Below, piece by piece: positions 9,832 through 18,758 of a DNA stretch of 64,000 nucleotides (position 1 is its first letter; each line of letters starts with the position of its first letter). The notes beneath the pieces are model-generated. The model saw only the letters and a program-made list of their open reading frames with translations. It was not told the origin of the DNA and made no database searches. A program made the translations under genes and the position numbers. Source of the stretch: CAVXJN01 sp963773585 (GTDB lineage: Bacteria; Pseudomonadota; Gammaproteobacteria; JASBUN01); the NCBI GenBank assembly GCA_963773585.1, contig CAVZBR010000001.1, positions 186,001 through 250,000 of the forward strand. Reading direction: 5' to 3'.

Positions 9832-11343
9832 TCAGTGCACGGGCTGTATCACCAGATGCCGCGCCGGTTCGCTGCCGACGCTTTCCGCGACCAGGCGGTG
9901 GCGGGCGACGATTCGATGTTGAAGTTTGCGTAATTTCGCCGGCCGAGGGGAAAGTTCCATGGCGACGCCGTCTTCAAGCACCCGGCGTATGGCTTGCTCG
10001 GTTTCGCGCACTGTGTCATCGACATCGGCGTCCTCGGCACCGTGCACCACATTGAGTACATTCTGAAGCAAGCGCCGGATTTGAGCGGTGGTGTTCTTCT
10101 TCACGGTATGCACTGGGACCTGGTTCAGCTCGACCAATCTGCGCAGGCGCGGGTCAGAAGCCCTTGCCCGTAGCGTGATGATCAGGTCGGCGCGTTCAGC
10201 CTGGGGAATGGTGCGCGCGTCGAGTCGCAGATCGCGCAGCACGCGCTCGACCGAATCGCGGCTCAGTGCGTAGGGATAGATTCGCACCGTGCCGTTGTGG
10301 CGCGAACCCGAGAACGGCTCTTGAACCTGCGACGAGCTTGCAGGCGGCGTGTGTGCATCGGGAACTGCGGCTGGATCATGGCTGCTACGTCGACTGCCAT
10401 CTGCATTGCGACCGCGCAGCAATCGGTCAACCGCAGCGCCCGTATCGCTATGGACCACGACTTCGTCGCGATCGATGATCTCCACGACGGCATCGAAGGG
10501 CGACGGGCCCTTGCGTTCGGTGACCGTTTTCTGGGTGCCCCGTAAACGCGCTTCGTCGTCACCCAGGGTGACGGTTTGGATACCGCCCACAAGCTCGGAC
10601 AGGGTTGGATTCTGAATCAAGTTGTCGAGCGTGTTGCCGTGGGCCGTGCCGATCAGTTGCACGCCCCGTTCGGCGATGGTCCGGGCGGCCAGCGTTTCGG
10701 CGCTGGTGCCGATTTCGTCGACGATGATGACTTCAGGCATGTGGTTTTCCACCGCTTCGATCATCAGCGCGTGTTGCTGTTCCGGGTGCGGCACCTGCAT
10801 GCGGCGAGCGCCACCGATCGCAGGATGAGGGATGTCGCCATCTCCCGCGATCTCGTTTGACGTGTCGATGACAATCACGCGTTTGCCGAACTCGTCCGCC
10901 AGCACCCGCGCCACTTCCCGCAACTTGGTCGTTTTGCCGACACCGGGTCGGCCCAGCAGCAACACACTCTTGCCGCTTTCGATCAAATCCCGCAGAACTT
11001 CGATGGTGCCGTACACGGCGCGGCCGATTCGCAATGTCAGGCCGACGATATCGCCGCGGCGATTGCGGATCGCGGAAATGCGGTGGAGCGTGCCCTCGAT
11101 GCCCGCCCGGTTGTCGGCGCCGAATGCGCCCACCGCGCGGGCGACACGTTCGATGTCATCGCGGCTTACGGGCGAGCTGGCGAGGTTCAACGCGCGCCGC
11201 GGCAGTCGAGCCTGCGGCGGGCGCCCCAGGTCGAGCACGATCTCGAGTAACTCCTGATCCTTCAAACCAGTGAGCGCGTCTTGCAGACGCTGAGGCAGCG
11301 TTGCGAGCAGCAGTTCCAGATCGTCGGTATGGGTTTCGGTCAT
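9832..11343 (-). CDS. AAA ATPase with R3H nucleic-acid-binding domain (SpoIIIAA/Ycf45-like)
   Basis: 503 aa from the ATG at 11343; the frame runs 25 codons upstream to a TTG, and neither start has a clear ribosome binding site. A P-loop ATPase domain carries Walker A GRPGVGKTT and Walker B VIIVDEIG, as in the single-stranded nucleic acid-binding R3H proteins related to SpoIIIAA and plastid Ycf45. A Ser/Pro-rich linker follows. The C-terminus has an R3H motif (ARHRLVAESVG ... RHLVIQP). It probably binds RNA or ssDNA; its cellular role is unknown. Monocistronic. Confidence 0.88.
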   Translation of the reverse strand: MTETHTDDLELLLATLPQRLQDALTGLKDQELLEIVLDLGRPPQARLPRRALNLASSPVSRDDIERVARAVGAFGADNRAGIEGTLHRISAIRNRRGDIVGLTLRIGRAVYGTIEVLRDLIESGKSVLLLGRPGVGKTTKLREVARVLADEFGKRVIVIDTSNEIAGDGDIPHPAIGGARRMQVPHPEQQHALMIEAVENHMPEVIIVDEIGTSAETLAARTIAERGVQLIGTAHGNTLDNLIQNPTLSELVGGIQTVTLGDDEARLRGTQKTVTERKGPSPFDAVVEIIDRDEVVVHSDTGAAVDRLLRGRNADGSRRSSHDPAAVPDAHTPPASSSQVQEPFSGSRHNGTVRIYPYALSRDSVERVLRDLRLDARTIPQAERADLIITLRARASDPRLRRLVELNQVPVHTVKKNTTAQIRRLLQNVLNVVHGAEDADVDDTVRETEQAIRRVLEDGVAMELSPRPAKLRKLQHRIVARHRLVAESVGSEPARHLVIQPVH

Positions 11344-11563
11344 CGGTTCGGGGCGAGGCGGTAACAACAGCGGCTTGGTTGCTGGCTGTAATTTGGCGCC
11401 GCGCGGCGCCCAAATCAAGCGCCTTGGCTATCAGTCAGGCTTCAGAGACGGCGCCGGCGCTTTTCAATGGCTGCGAGCCGGCGCCTGATTGCGGTGTCGC
11501 CGTTGAACGTCACGCCCCAAGAACTAGTACTTGGGAATGTAAGATCGAGACGGATACTTGGCC

Positions 11564-13027
11564 ATGCGCTTCGTGAGGCTATTGCTGCTCGTCATGGGGG
11601 CGAGTGCGGCACAGTCCGCCATCCCCGCCATACCGAGCCAACATCAAATCGTTCTGGAACCGATCCGGAAAACGTTCACGGGAGATCTGCCGCAGCTGCA
11701 GGATCGTCGCATGCTGCGCGTGCTCGTGAGCTTTAGCCGCACCGGCTTTTTTTTCGATCACGGTCGGCCGCGCGGTTTCGAATACGAGCTCATGCGAGAA
11801 TACGAGCAGTACGTCAATCGCAACGTCAAGAACCGCCGCGACCGTATGCAAGTGGTGTTCGTGCCGGTCCCCTACAATGAGTTACTGAGTGCGCTGCAGG
11901 ATGGCCGCGGCGATGTGATCGCCGCGGGGCTCACCGTTACGCCGGAACGCTCCCAGGATGTGGCTTTCACGGTTCCGTACATGTCCGACGTGCAGAGCGT
12001 CGTGGTGGCGAACCGCAAAGTCTCGCCGCAATTGCAAACTCTCGATGATCTCGCCGGGCGCTCTGTGTACTTGCCGCCCGCGAGCAGTCACGAACGGGAT
12101 CTAACGCAACTCAATCTCCATCTGCTGCAAGAGGGCCGCGCGCCCGCCAAGATAGTGCGCACGGACCGCAATCTTTTCAACGAAGACATTCTCGGATTGG
12201 TGAACGCCGGAATCATGCCCATCACCGTGGTGGATCGCCATGTGGCGCAGGTATGGTCGCGCGTGTTGCCCAATATTGTCGTGCGCGACGATCTGGTGGC
12301 CGGCACGGACAACAAGATCGCTTGGGCCGTGCGCAAAAACAATCCGAAGCTGCGGGCAAGCTTGAGCGCGTTCTTGCATAGCCACCAACGCGGCACTTTG
12401 ATCGGCAACGTTTTGTTCAACCGTTACTACGTCAACAACCGCTGGATCGAGAATCCGATCAGCATCGAGAAACAGGCGAAGTTACGGCCCCTGATCGATC
12501 TGTTCAGAAAATACGGCAACCGCTATAACTTCGACTGGCTCGCCTTGGCGGCGCAGGCCTACCAGGAGTCTCACTTCGATCAAAATCAAGTCAGCCCGGC
12601 CGGTGCAGTGGGCGTTATGCAGGTACGACCGACCACTGCCGCGGACCGCCGGATCGCCATCGGCAATATCCATGAATTGGAGCCCAACATTCATGCCGGA
12701 GTGAAATACCTGTCTTGGTTGCGCAAGCGCTATTTCGACTCGCCGGACATCGATCCGCAGGCCCAGGTGAATTTCACTTGGGCGGCCTACAACGCCGGTC
12801 CCGCGAAAATCAACCGCCTGCGGCGGGAGGCGGCACGGCTGGGCTTGGATCCGGATCGCTGGTTCGGCCATGTGGAGCGGGTGGCTGCGAAAGAGATCGG
12901 GCGCGAGACCGTGGATTACGTCGCCAACATCAATCGCTACTATGTGAGTTACCGGATCGCCTTCGATGAATCCCAGCCGCGCCAGCAAGTCCTCGACCGG
13001 CTGATGGCATCTGCCGACGCACAGTAG
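11564..13027 (+). CDS. MltF-like membrane-bound lytic murein transglycosylase with solute-binding domain
   Basis: 487 aa. A signal peptide (MRFVRLLLLVMGASAAQSA) is followed by a family-3 solute-binding domain (~45-290) and a C-terminal SLT lytic transglycosylase domain (~315-460). The catalytic glutamate lies in AQAYQESHFD, and the conserved SPAGAVGVMQV and FTWAAYNAGPAKI stretches are present. This is the domain order of MltF (YfhD), which cleaves peptidoglycan to 1,6-anhydro products in the periplasm. There is no lipobox, so it is probably released or anchored in another way. An in-frame TTG two codons earlier was rejected in favour of the ATG. Confidence 0.92.
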   Translation: MRFVRLLLLVMGASAAQSAIPAIPSQHQIVLEPIRKTFTGDLPQLQDRRMLRVLVSFSRTGFFFDHGRPRGFEYELMREYEQYVNRNVKNRRDRMQVVFVPVPYNELLSALQDGRGDVIAAGLTVTPERSQDVAFTVPYMSDVQSVVVANRKVSPQLQTLDDLAGRSVYLPPASSHERDLTQLNLHLLQEGRAPAKIVRTDRNLFNEDILGLVNAGIMPITVVDRHVAQVWSRVLPNIVVRDDLVAGTDNKIAWAVRKNNPKLRASLSAFLHSHQRGTLIGNVLFNRYYVNNRWIENPISIEKQAKLRPLIDLFRKYGNRYNFDWLALAAQAYQESHFDQNQVSPAGAVGVMQVRPTTAADRRIAIGNIHELEPNIHAGVKYLSWLRKRYFDSPDIDPQAQVNFTWAAYNAGPAKINRLRREAARLGLDPDRWFGHVERVAAKEIGRETVDYVANINRYYVSYRIAFDESQPRQQVLDRLMASADAQ

Positions 13028-13194
13028 CAACGCGGTGTCCTGACCGGCATTTCTCCCCAAAGCGCACCCGTGCAATCGATCGAACCTGCAGCGTTGCCTG
13101 CGGGAATACAAAGCATTGAATCTGCCAATACTGCCACTAGGGAAGCAGTCCCTGCGGTATAGTTCAGTGGTGTTCGTCGTCAGCCGGTGGACTG

Positions 13195-14946
13195 ATGCAA
13201 ACCCTCGCGCCGCAAATCGCTGCGATCATACTCTCTGGCTTCGATAAGCACTTTGCGTTTTTCAGCGAAGTGACGGCCGGCGCGCGCGAGCGATTCGAAC
13301 GTGCCGACTGGCACGGCGTGCAACGCGCGTCCAGCGAACGTATTCACCTGTACGAGCAGCGTGTGCGTGAAACCGTGAACCGGTTGCGGGCGACTTACGG
13401 TGCCGTGGAGCCGGAGCCGGAACTGTGGCAACGGGTAAAATCCTGCTATGTCGAACTGCTGCAACAACACCGTCAGCCGGAGTTGGCCGAGACCTTCTAC
13501 AACTCTGTGTTCTGCAAAATGTTCGATCGAAATTACTACAACAATGACAATATATTCGTCGAATCGCTGGCCGACCGTGCGCGACTGGTGGAGAATCACC
13601 GCGGCTACGTGTCGTTCTATCCGCGCGACCGCGGCATGGAAGCCGCCGTGGGCGAGCTGTTGTCGTCGTTCTATTTCACGCTTCCGTTCGAGAACCTGGA
13701 GCGCGACATCAAGCATATCGTCGCCGCATTCGCCGCGCACTCCCCGTTGTCCAACGTTCCCGCCCGGGACCTGCGCATCGATGTGCTCGACATTCCGTTT
13801 TTTCGCAACAAGGCTGCGTACCTGATCGGACGGGTGATGCGCGGGAAAACCTGCTTGCCTTTCGTGGTTCCGCTGATGAACAACGAGCGCGGTGAACTGT
13901 ATACCGATACTCTATTGACATTGGGCGACCAACTCGGGGTGGTGTTCAGCTTTGCGCGCGCCTATTTCATGGTCAAGACCGCGGTACCGGCCGCTACGGT
14001 GGATTTTCTGCAAAGCATTCTGCCCAACAAGCCGCTCGCGGAGTTGTACATGTGCATCGGTTTTCACAAGCAGGCGAAGAACGAGTTTTATCGTGAATTC
14101 CTGCATCATCTCGGGCGCAGCGACGACCATTTCGTTGCCGCGCCCGGCGTGCGCGGGATGGTGATGAGCGTATTCACCCTCCCGTCCTATCCATACGTGT
14201 TCAAAGTAATACGGGATCGGTTTGCGCCGCCGAAGGACACCACGCCGCAAGCCGTCAAGGAAAAATATCTACTCGTCAAGATGCACGACCGCATCGGGCG
14301 CATGGCCGATACGTTGGAATATTCCGACGTCGCTTTCCCTCGCGCGCGTTTCAGCGACGATTTGCTGCGGGAACTGCAATCGGTCGCCCCCAGCCTGGTC
14401 GAGCTTGAAGCGCAGCGGGTGGTGATCAAGCATTGCTACATCGAGCGGCGCATGCAGCCATTGAACTTGTTTCTGGCGCAGGCATCGGCCGAAGAGCGTC
14501 GCGCAGCGGTGGACGACTGGGGGCTGGCAATAAAGGAGCTGATGGCGGTGAACATATTCCCCGGCGATCTATTGTTCAAAAACTTTGGCGTGACCCGTTC
14601 AGGGCGCATCGTTTTTTATGATTACGACGAATTGTGCTACCTCACCGACTGCAATTTTCGCCGGCTTCCCGCGCCCATGGGCCCGGAAGACGAGCTTGCT
14701 GCGGAGCCGAGTTTCCACGTGGCGCCCAACGACATTTTTCCAGAAGAGTTTTCGACCTTCGTCACTACCGACCTCGATTCCCGCAACAATCTACGCGAGC
14801 TTCACCCCGAGTTGCTGGACTACCGGTATTGGCGCGACCGTCAGGACCAGGTGCGCGACGGCGTCTACGGCGACGTGTTTCCTTATCCCGAGGATCTGCG
14901 CTTCACCCGGCAGCCGTTCTCCGAAGCCGCCGTCGCGACTCGATAA
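13195..14946 (+). CDS. aceK: Isocitrate dehydrogenase kinase/phosphatase
   Basis: 583 aa, matching AceK throughout. It phosphorylates and dephosphorylates isocitrate dehydrogenase to split carbon flow between the TCA cycle and the glyoxylate bypass. Typical stretches include NYYNNDNIFVE, GYVSFYPRDRGME, VFTLPSYPYVFKVIRDRF and FYDYDELCYLTDCNFR. It stands alone; no aceA or aceB is nearby, though AceK implies that they exist elsewhere in the genome. GGTGG precedes the ATG by 4 nt. Confidence 0.97.
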   Translation: MQTLAPQIAAIILSGFDKHFAFFSEVTAGARERFERADWHGVQRASSERIHLYEQRVRETVNRLRATYGAVEPEPELWQRVKSCYVELLQQHRQPELAETFYNSVFCKMFDRNYYNNDNIFVESLADRARLVENHRGYVSFYPRDRGMEAAVGELLSSFYFTLPFENLERDIKHIVAAFAAHSPLSNVPARDLRIDVLDIPFFRNKAAYLIGRVMRGKTCLPFVVPLMNNERGELYTDTLLTLGDQLGVVFSFARAYFMVKTAVPAATVDFLQSILPNKPLAELYMCIGFHKQAKNEFYREFLHHLGRSDDHFVAAPGVRGMVMSVFTLPSYPYVFKVIRDRFAPPKDTTPQAVKEKYLLVKMHDRIGRMADTLEYSDVAFPRARFSDDLLRELQSVAPSLVELEAQRVVIKHCYIERRMQPLNLFLAQASAEERRAAVDDWGLAIKELMAVNIFPGDLLFKNFGVTRSGRIVFYDYDELCYLTDCNFRRLPAPMGPEDELAAEPSFHVAPNDIFPEEFSTFVTTDLDSRNNLRELHPELLDYRYWRDRQDQVRDGVYGDVFPYPEDLRFTRQPFSEAAVATR

Positions 14947-15049
14947 CCGGATTTTCCGCGGTCGGCGCAGGCGGCGCTCGGCGGACGGTCTATGCTGAGC
15001 GTTCATGGATGTTCGCGGCGCATGGGCGCATGCAGGAAGGGGAGGGACG

Positions 15050-15994
15050 GTGAAGCCGGGCTTGCGTTGGATACTTGCAGCGGCGCTGTGCGGAGCAGTT
15101 ACCGCAGGCGCGGCACCGGCCAGCAGCGAGTTTGCCTATTTCGCCGATGCACTGGCGGGCGCCGGTTATGGCGAACGTGCCGACTTCGCCCGCGTGGCCT
15201 TGGATGAAGTGATCGCTTCCTACGAGGCGGTAGCCGATGATGCCGCCGGACCGGTGCGCTCGATCAGCGGCAAGACCGATCTGCGGCGCTGGCGCGCAGC
15301 AACCCGGAACTTTGTCGATCAACTCCGCGATCTGCGGTGGCGCTTGGATCGCGGCGCGGACGTCCAGTTGAACTTCGGTGCCGACGGTATCCTGGTTATG
15401 TTCATCGATCGCCGGCCGGTGCTGCTCAGCGGCCCCAGCGCCGCTTCCTCCGGCCTGTTGCAGCAGACCGTGATGGCGCAGTACTGCGGTTTTCATGAAT
15501 GCGCCACGGGCCCTGCCGCCGCCACCGCGTCTCCCCGCGTGCCGAACCTCTCTGATGCCAACGCCGTAGACGCGCACTGGACATTCGCACAGAACCGACG
15601 CCCGAGTTTCGTTACTGAAGCGGGCTTTCGCTTTGTCTTCACCAGCATCAGTGATCGCGCGACCAAAGAACGCTTGAGCCGCCAATTGAGTGGCGAATTA
15701 CGGCAACTGGCGGGCGCACTGCGCACAGCGGCCCAATCGGGTCGGAGTCTGGATTGGCAGCAACTGCGTGTGTTGCCGCGCCGCAATGGGTCACTGGAGC
15801 AGGTGGTTTTCGACCAACGCGGCGAGCGCTTTCCGTTGTCGCTGCCACTGTTGGCGCGCACCCCCGCACTGTGGCGTGAAACGTTGCCATGGCTGCGTGC
15901 GCAAGTCGAGGGACAGGATTTTCCGCTGACTGTGCGTCAGGCCTATCTGCTGGTGCAGCCTGACTCTCAGGTCCTGTACGGCGCGAGCCGTTGA
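15050..15994 (+). CDS. Exported protein of unknown function
   Basis: 314 aa, not recognised. A GTG start at 15050 is preceded by a strong AGGAAGGGGAGGG and gives a clean signal peptide (residues 1-22, ending AGAAPA). The frame continues upstream to 15005, but that start would bury the signal peptide. The mature part is largely alpha/beta without internal repeats. Two cysteines close together (YCGFHEC) may form a disulfide. It is probably periplasmic. Its 3' end lies 7 bp from a convergent small exported protein. Confidence 0.7.
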   Translation: MKPGLRWILAAALCGAVTAGAAPASSEFAYFADALAGAGYGERADFARVALDEVIASYEAVADDAAGPVRSISGKTDLRRWRAATRNFVDQLRDLRWRLDRGADVQLNFGADGILVMFIDRRPVLLSGPSAASSGLLQQTVMAQYCGFHECATGPAAATASPRVPNLSDANAVDAHWTFAQNRRPSFVTEAGFRFVFTSISDRATKERLSRQLSGELRQLAGALRTAAQSGRSLDWQQLRVLPRRNGSLEQVVFDQRGERFPLSLPLLARTPALWRETLPWLRAQVEGQDFPLTVRQAYLLVQPDSQVLYGASR

Positions 15995-16001
15995 CCGGCC
16001 G

Positions 16002-16433
16002 CTATTGGACGCTCGCAGTCAATGTCTCAGCGGGTGACAGGGTATGGAGCTCGGCACTGATTTCATCCATCCGAGCCTCGACTGCACGCAGGCGAAGCTC
16101 GGCTCGGTGAATTACGTCGTGGCGATGGGCGGCGTAGATCAAGCCGCCCGGCAGTAAGATCGTCAGCACGATATCCTGGGCATTGAGGTTGCCATCGCCG
16201 GCTTCGTCAGTGAGCGCGAGCCGGCGCGCGTCCAACGCACTGCGCCGCTGGCGCAGTTCATCCAGCAACGTGGCACGGCTGCGGCTGCACATGCCGACAA
16301 TGAATTCGTCGAAATCGGGGAGGCGCACGAAGTCGCCGTGGTCGTTCGCCGAAGTCGGTTCCCCTGCTTGGGTGATCCAGGGCGCCAGCAACAATGCCAG
16401 TGACATGGCCATCGCGGCCGGTATCCGTACCAT
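16002..16433 (-). CDS. Small exported protein of unknown function
   Basis: 143 aa from an ATG at 16433 preceded by AGGGGGG. A signal peptide (MVRIPAAMAMSLALLLAPWITQAG) is followed by an acidic N-terminal part, an Arg/Leu-rich helix, a hydrophobic stretch (DIVLTILLPGGLIYAA) that may be a membrane segment, and a final amphipathic helix. No family was recognised. The frame is open for 87 codons further upstream, but that part has no protein-like character. Divergent from lemA. Confidence 0.65.
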   Translation of the reverse strand: MVRIPAAMAMSLALLLAPWITQAGEPTSANDHGDFVRLPDFDEFIVGMCSRSRATLLDELRQRRSALDARRLALTDEAGDGNLNAQDIVLTILLPGGLIYAAHRHDVIHRAELRLRAVEARMDEISAELHTLSPAETLTASVQ

Positions 16434-16605
16434 GTTGCCCCCCTGGAGTGGTAGTGCGTTCTTGAACCTATTGCCGTACACCGTAGTGCACTTACGGCCA
16501 TCTTCCAGCAGATCCGCGCTTTCGAGCGCCATAGGAACCCGCTGCCGGTCTGCGTATAATGAATTCCCAGCTAAAGCTGGGGCTGTAAGCGGGAGAGCGC
16601 AGATC

Positions 16606-17208
16606 ATGGCCACATCGGCAATATCGTTTTCAATCCGGGGCGGCGTTTTGCTGTTGTTGCTGGCAACCCTGAGCGGTTGCGGCATCAACAACATTCCAAC
16701 CTACGATGAGCAAGTCAAAGCAGCCTGGAGTCAGGTGCTGAACCAATACCAGCGGCGGGCCGATCTGGTGCCGAATCTGGTGAATACGGTGAAAGGGTAC
16801 GCTGCCCAGGAAAAGCAGGTTCTTACCGACGTGGTCGAAGCGCGCTCGAAGGTGGCGCAAATGAATCTGCCCAGCGACGTCCTCACCAATCCGGACGCGT
16901 TTCGCACCTTTCAGCAGAATCAACAGGCGCTCAGTTCGGCGCTGTCGCGGCTGATGGTGGTGGTGGAGCGCTATCCCGATCTCAAATCGAATCAGAATTT
17001 CCTGGCATTGCAATCACAGTTGGAAGGTACCGAGAACCGCATCGCAGTCGCGCGGCGGGACTATATCGCGGCGGTCGCCCGCTATAACACCGAGATTCGT
17101 ACTTTCCCGGGCAGGATATGGAAGTCGATCCTGTACAGCGACGCCCAGGTCAAGGAAAACTTCGCCGCCGATGCCGGTGCACAGAAAGTGCCCGAGGTGA
17201 AGTTCTGA
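16606..17208 (+). CDS. lemA: LemA family lipoprotein
   Basis: 200 aa. The signal sequence ends in the lipobox LSGC, so the protein is probably a lipoprotein; then comes the LemA four-helix domain (W-x-Q-V-x-NQYQRRADLVPNLVNTVKGYA; ENRIAVARRDY; YNTEIRTFPG). LemA proteins are found with TPM-domain proteins in many bacteria, often as an operon; their biochemical role is unsettled. GGGAGA lies 9 nt before the ATG. First gene of a lemA-TPM-TPM operon with overlapping junctions. Confidence 0.93.
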   Translation: MATSAISFSIRGGVLLLLLATLSGCGINNIPTYDEQVKAAWSQVLNQYQRRADLVPNLVNTVKGYAAQEKQVLTDVVEARSKVAQMNLPSDVLTNPDAFRTFQQNQQALSSALSRLMVVVERYPDLKSNQNFLALQSQLEGTENRIAVARRDYIAAVARYNTEIRTFPGRIWKSILYSDAQVKENFAADAGAQKVPEVKF

Positions 17209-18092
17209 ATCACTCGACCTCAATCCGACGTCCGAGCTTGGGCGCGACTGTGCTGCTCGCACTGGCGCTTGCATGGCTGCCGGCGTGGAGCGCGCTGCAG
17301 TTTCCGCCCTTGACCGGGCGGGTCGTGGATCAGGCCGGTGTGCTTACGGACGAGACGAAAGCGGCCTTGGAGCGCCTGCTGGCGGCCCACGAAAAGCAAA
17401 CTTCCAACCAAGTGGTGGTAGTCACGCTCAAGGATCTGCAGGGCACCACGATCGAGGATTACGGCTACCAGCTCGGCCGGGCGTGGGGGATCGGTCAAAA
17501 AGGCCGTGACAATGGTGTGCTGCTGATCGTGGCGCCCAACCAGCGCAAAGTGCGTATTGAAGTCGGCTACGGTTTGGAAGGCACGCTCACCGACGCGCTC
17601 AGTGAAAACATCATGCAGACCGTCATTCTGCCGCAATTCCGTAAAGGCGATTACCAGGCCGGCGTGCTCGCCGGCGCCACCGCCATCACCCAGGTCGTGC
17701 AGGGGACCTATGAACCAATGCCGCAACAGCAAAGTCGAAGAAGTGGCGGAGGCGGCAGCGGGTTTTTGTTCCTGGTGGTGTTTTCGTTGATCGCCGGTGA
17801 AGTTTTGGCCGCGCGGGTGCGTAATCGCGGTCTCAGTTCCGCGCTTGCCGGCGGCGGCAGCTTCCTGGTAGGCATGTTGGTGCTGGGTTCGTTGGCGATG
17901 GCATTGGTGGTGGCAGTGCTGGTGGTGGCGTTTCATTTGTTCCTCGGTCCCGGGGGTCGCGGCGGCGGTCGTTGGGGCGGCGGCGGTTTTTATCCGGGTG
18001 GATTCGGTGGGGGCGGCGGCTTTTCCGGCGGCGGCGGTTTCTCCGGAGGCGGCGGCTCGTTCGGTGGCGGTGGCGCCTCGGGAGGATGGTGA
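17205..18092 (+). CDS. TPM domain membrane protein (YgcG-like) with glycine-rich C-terminus
   Basis: About 295 aa. A signal peptide (ending LPAWSA) is followed by a TPM_phosphatase domain (LTGRVVDQAGVLTDETKAAL; GRAWGIGQKGRDNGVLL; RIEVGYGLEGTLTD), one or two membrane helices and a long GGGGF/S-rich tail. TPM domains of this class are tethered to the membrane and act near LemA; the substrate is unknown. The start is not settled: no ATG or GTG fits. A CTG at 17205 has GAGGTGA upstream and overlaps the lemA stop; a TTG at 17238 would give a shorter signal peptide. Confidence 0.85.
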   Translation: MNHSTSIRRPSLGATVLLALALAWLPAWSALQFPPLTGRVVDQAGVLTDETKAALERLLAAHEKQTSNQVVVVTLKDLQGTTIEDYGYQLGRAWGIGQKGRDNGVLLIVAPNQRKVRIEVGYGLEGTLTDALSENIMQTVILPQFRKGDYQAGVLAGATAITQVVQGTYEPMPQQQSRRSGGGGSGFLFLVVFSLIAGEVLAARVRNRGLSSALAGGGSFLVGMLVLGSLAMALVVAVLVVAFHLFLGPGGRGGGRWGGGGFYPGGFGGGGGFSGGGGFSGGGGSFGGGGASGGW

Positions 18093-18709
18093 TGGCTTTT
18101 CTGACCGACGCCGAGAAGCAGCGTCTGGCGCAAGCGGTCGCGCGGGCCGAAGCTGGCACCCGCGGTGAATTCGTAACAGTGATCGCCGGCGCCGCCGACG
18201 ACTATCTGTATGTACCGCTGCTGTGGGCCGCACTCGCAGCGTTGGCACTGCCGGGGTTGATCAGCGTCAGTGGCATCGCCGTGCTGCTCGACCACGAATA
18301 CCTGATTCAGATCATCGCTTTTTTCGCTTTGGCGCTGGCGTTTCAATGGCGGCCGCTGAAGATGAGCTTGCTGCCGCGGAACTTGAAATACGCCCGCGCC
18401 CACCGTTTGGCGCAGGAGCAGTTTTTTGTGCAGGGCCTGCGTATGACCAGCGAGCGTACCGGGGTCCTGCTGTTTGTGTCGGTGGCCGAGCACTATGTGG
18501 AGATCATCGCCGACCAAGGCATTCACGCTGTGGTTCCCGCAGGAACCTGGGATCAGGTCGTCGCGCAGTTGCTGGAACAGGTCAAGGCGGGGCGCGTCGC
18601 AGACGGATTCATCGGCGCTGTGGATACCTGCGGGCAGTTGTTGGCGGAACATTTTCCTGCCGGTGAAGACGATCGCAACGAACTTCCCGATCGGTTGATC
18701 GAGATATGA
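18092..18709 (+). CDS. Second TPM domain membrane protein
   Basis: 205 aa. The start ATG at 18092 overlaps the preceding stop (TGATG) and has GGAGG 7 nt upstream. An ATG at 18086 lies too close to that GGAGG to be preferred. Residues 1-30 and ~110-190 form a TPM-type fold split around a pair of membrane helices (~35-80). It lacks a signal peptide and has a short acidic C-terminus. It completes the operon, so it is likely to form a complex with, or have a job linked to, LemA and the larger TPM protein. Confidence 0.82.
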   Translation: MAFLTDAEKQRLAQAVARAEAGTRGEFVTVIAGAADDYLYVPLLWAALAALALPGLISVSGIAVLLDHEYLIQIIAFFALALAFQWRPLKMSLLPRNLKYARAHRLAQEQFFVQGLRMTSERTGVLLFVSVAEHYVEIIADQGIHAVVPAGTWDQVVAQLLEQVKAGRVADGFIGAVDTCGQLLAEHFPAGEDDRNELPDRLIEI

Positions 18710-18758
18710 ACAAGGATCGCGCCCTCGGTTGCTGTCCCGCCCCTTGAAAGAGAGCCAC

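Noticed and set aside
17220..18248. Minus-strand frame opposite the TPM operon
   Set aside because: Low-complexity Arg/Pro/His translation of the GGGG-encoding repeats; the TPM genes are certain.
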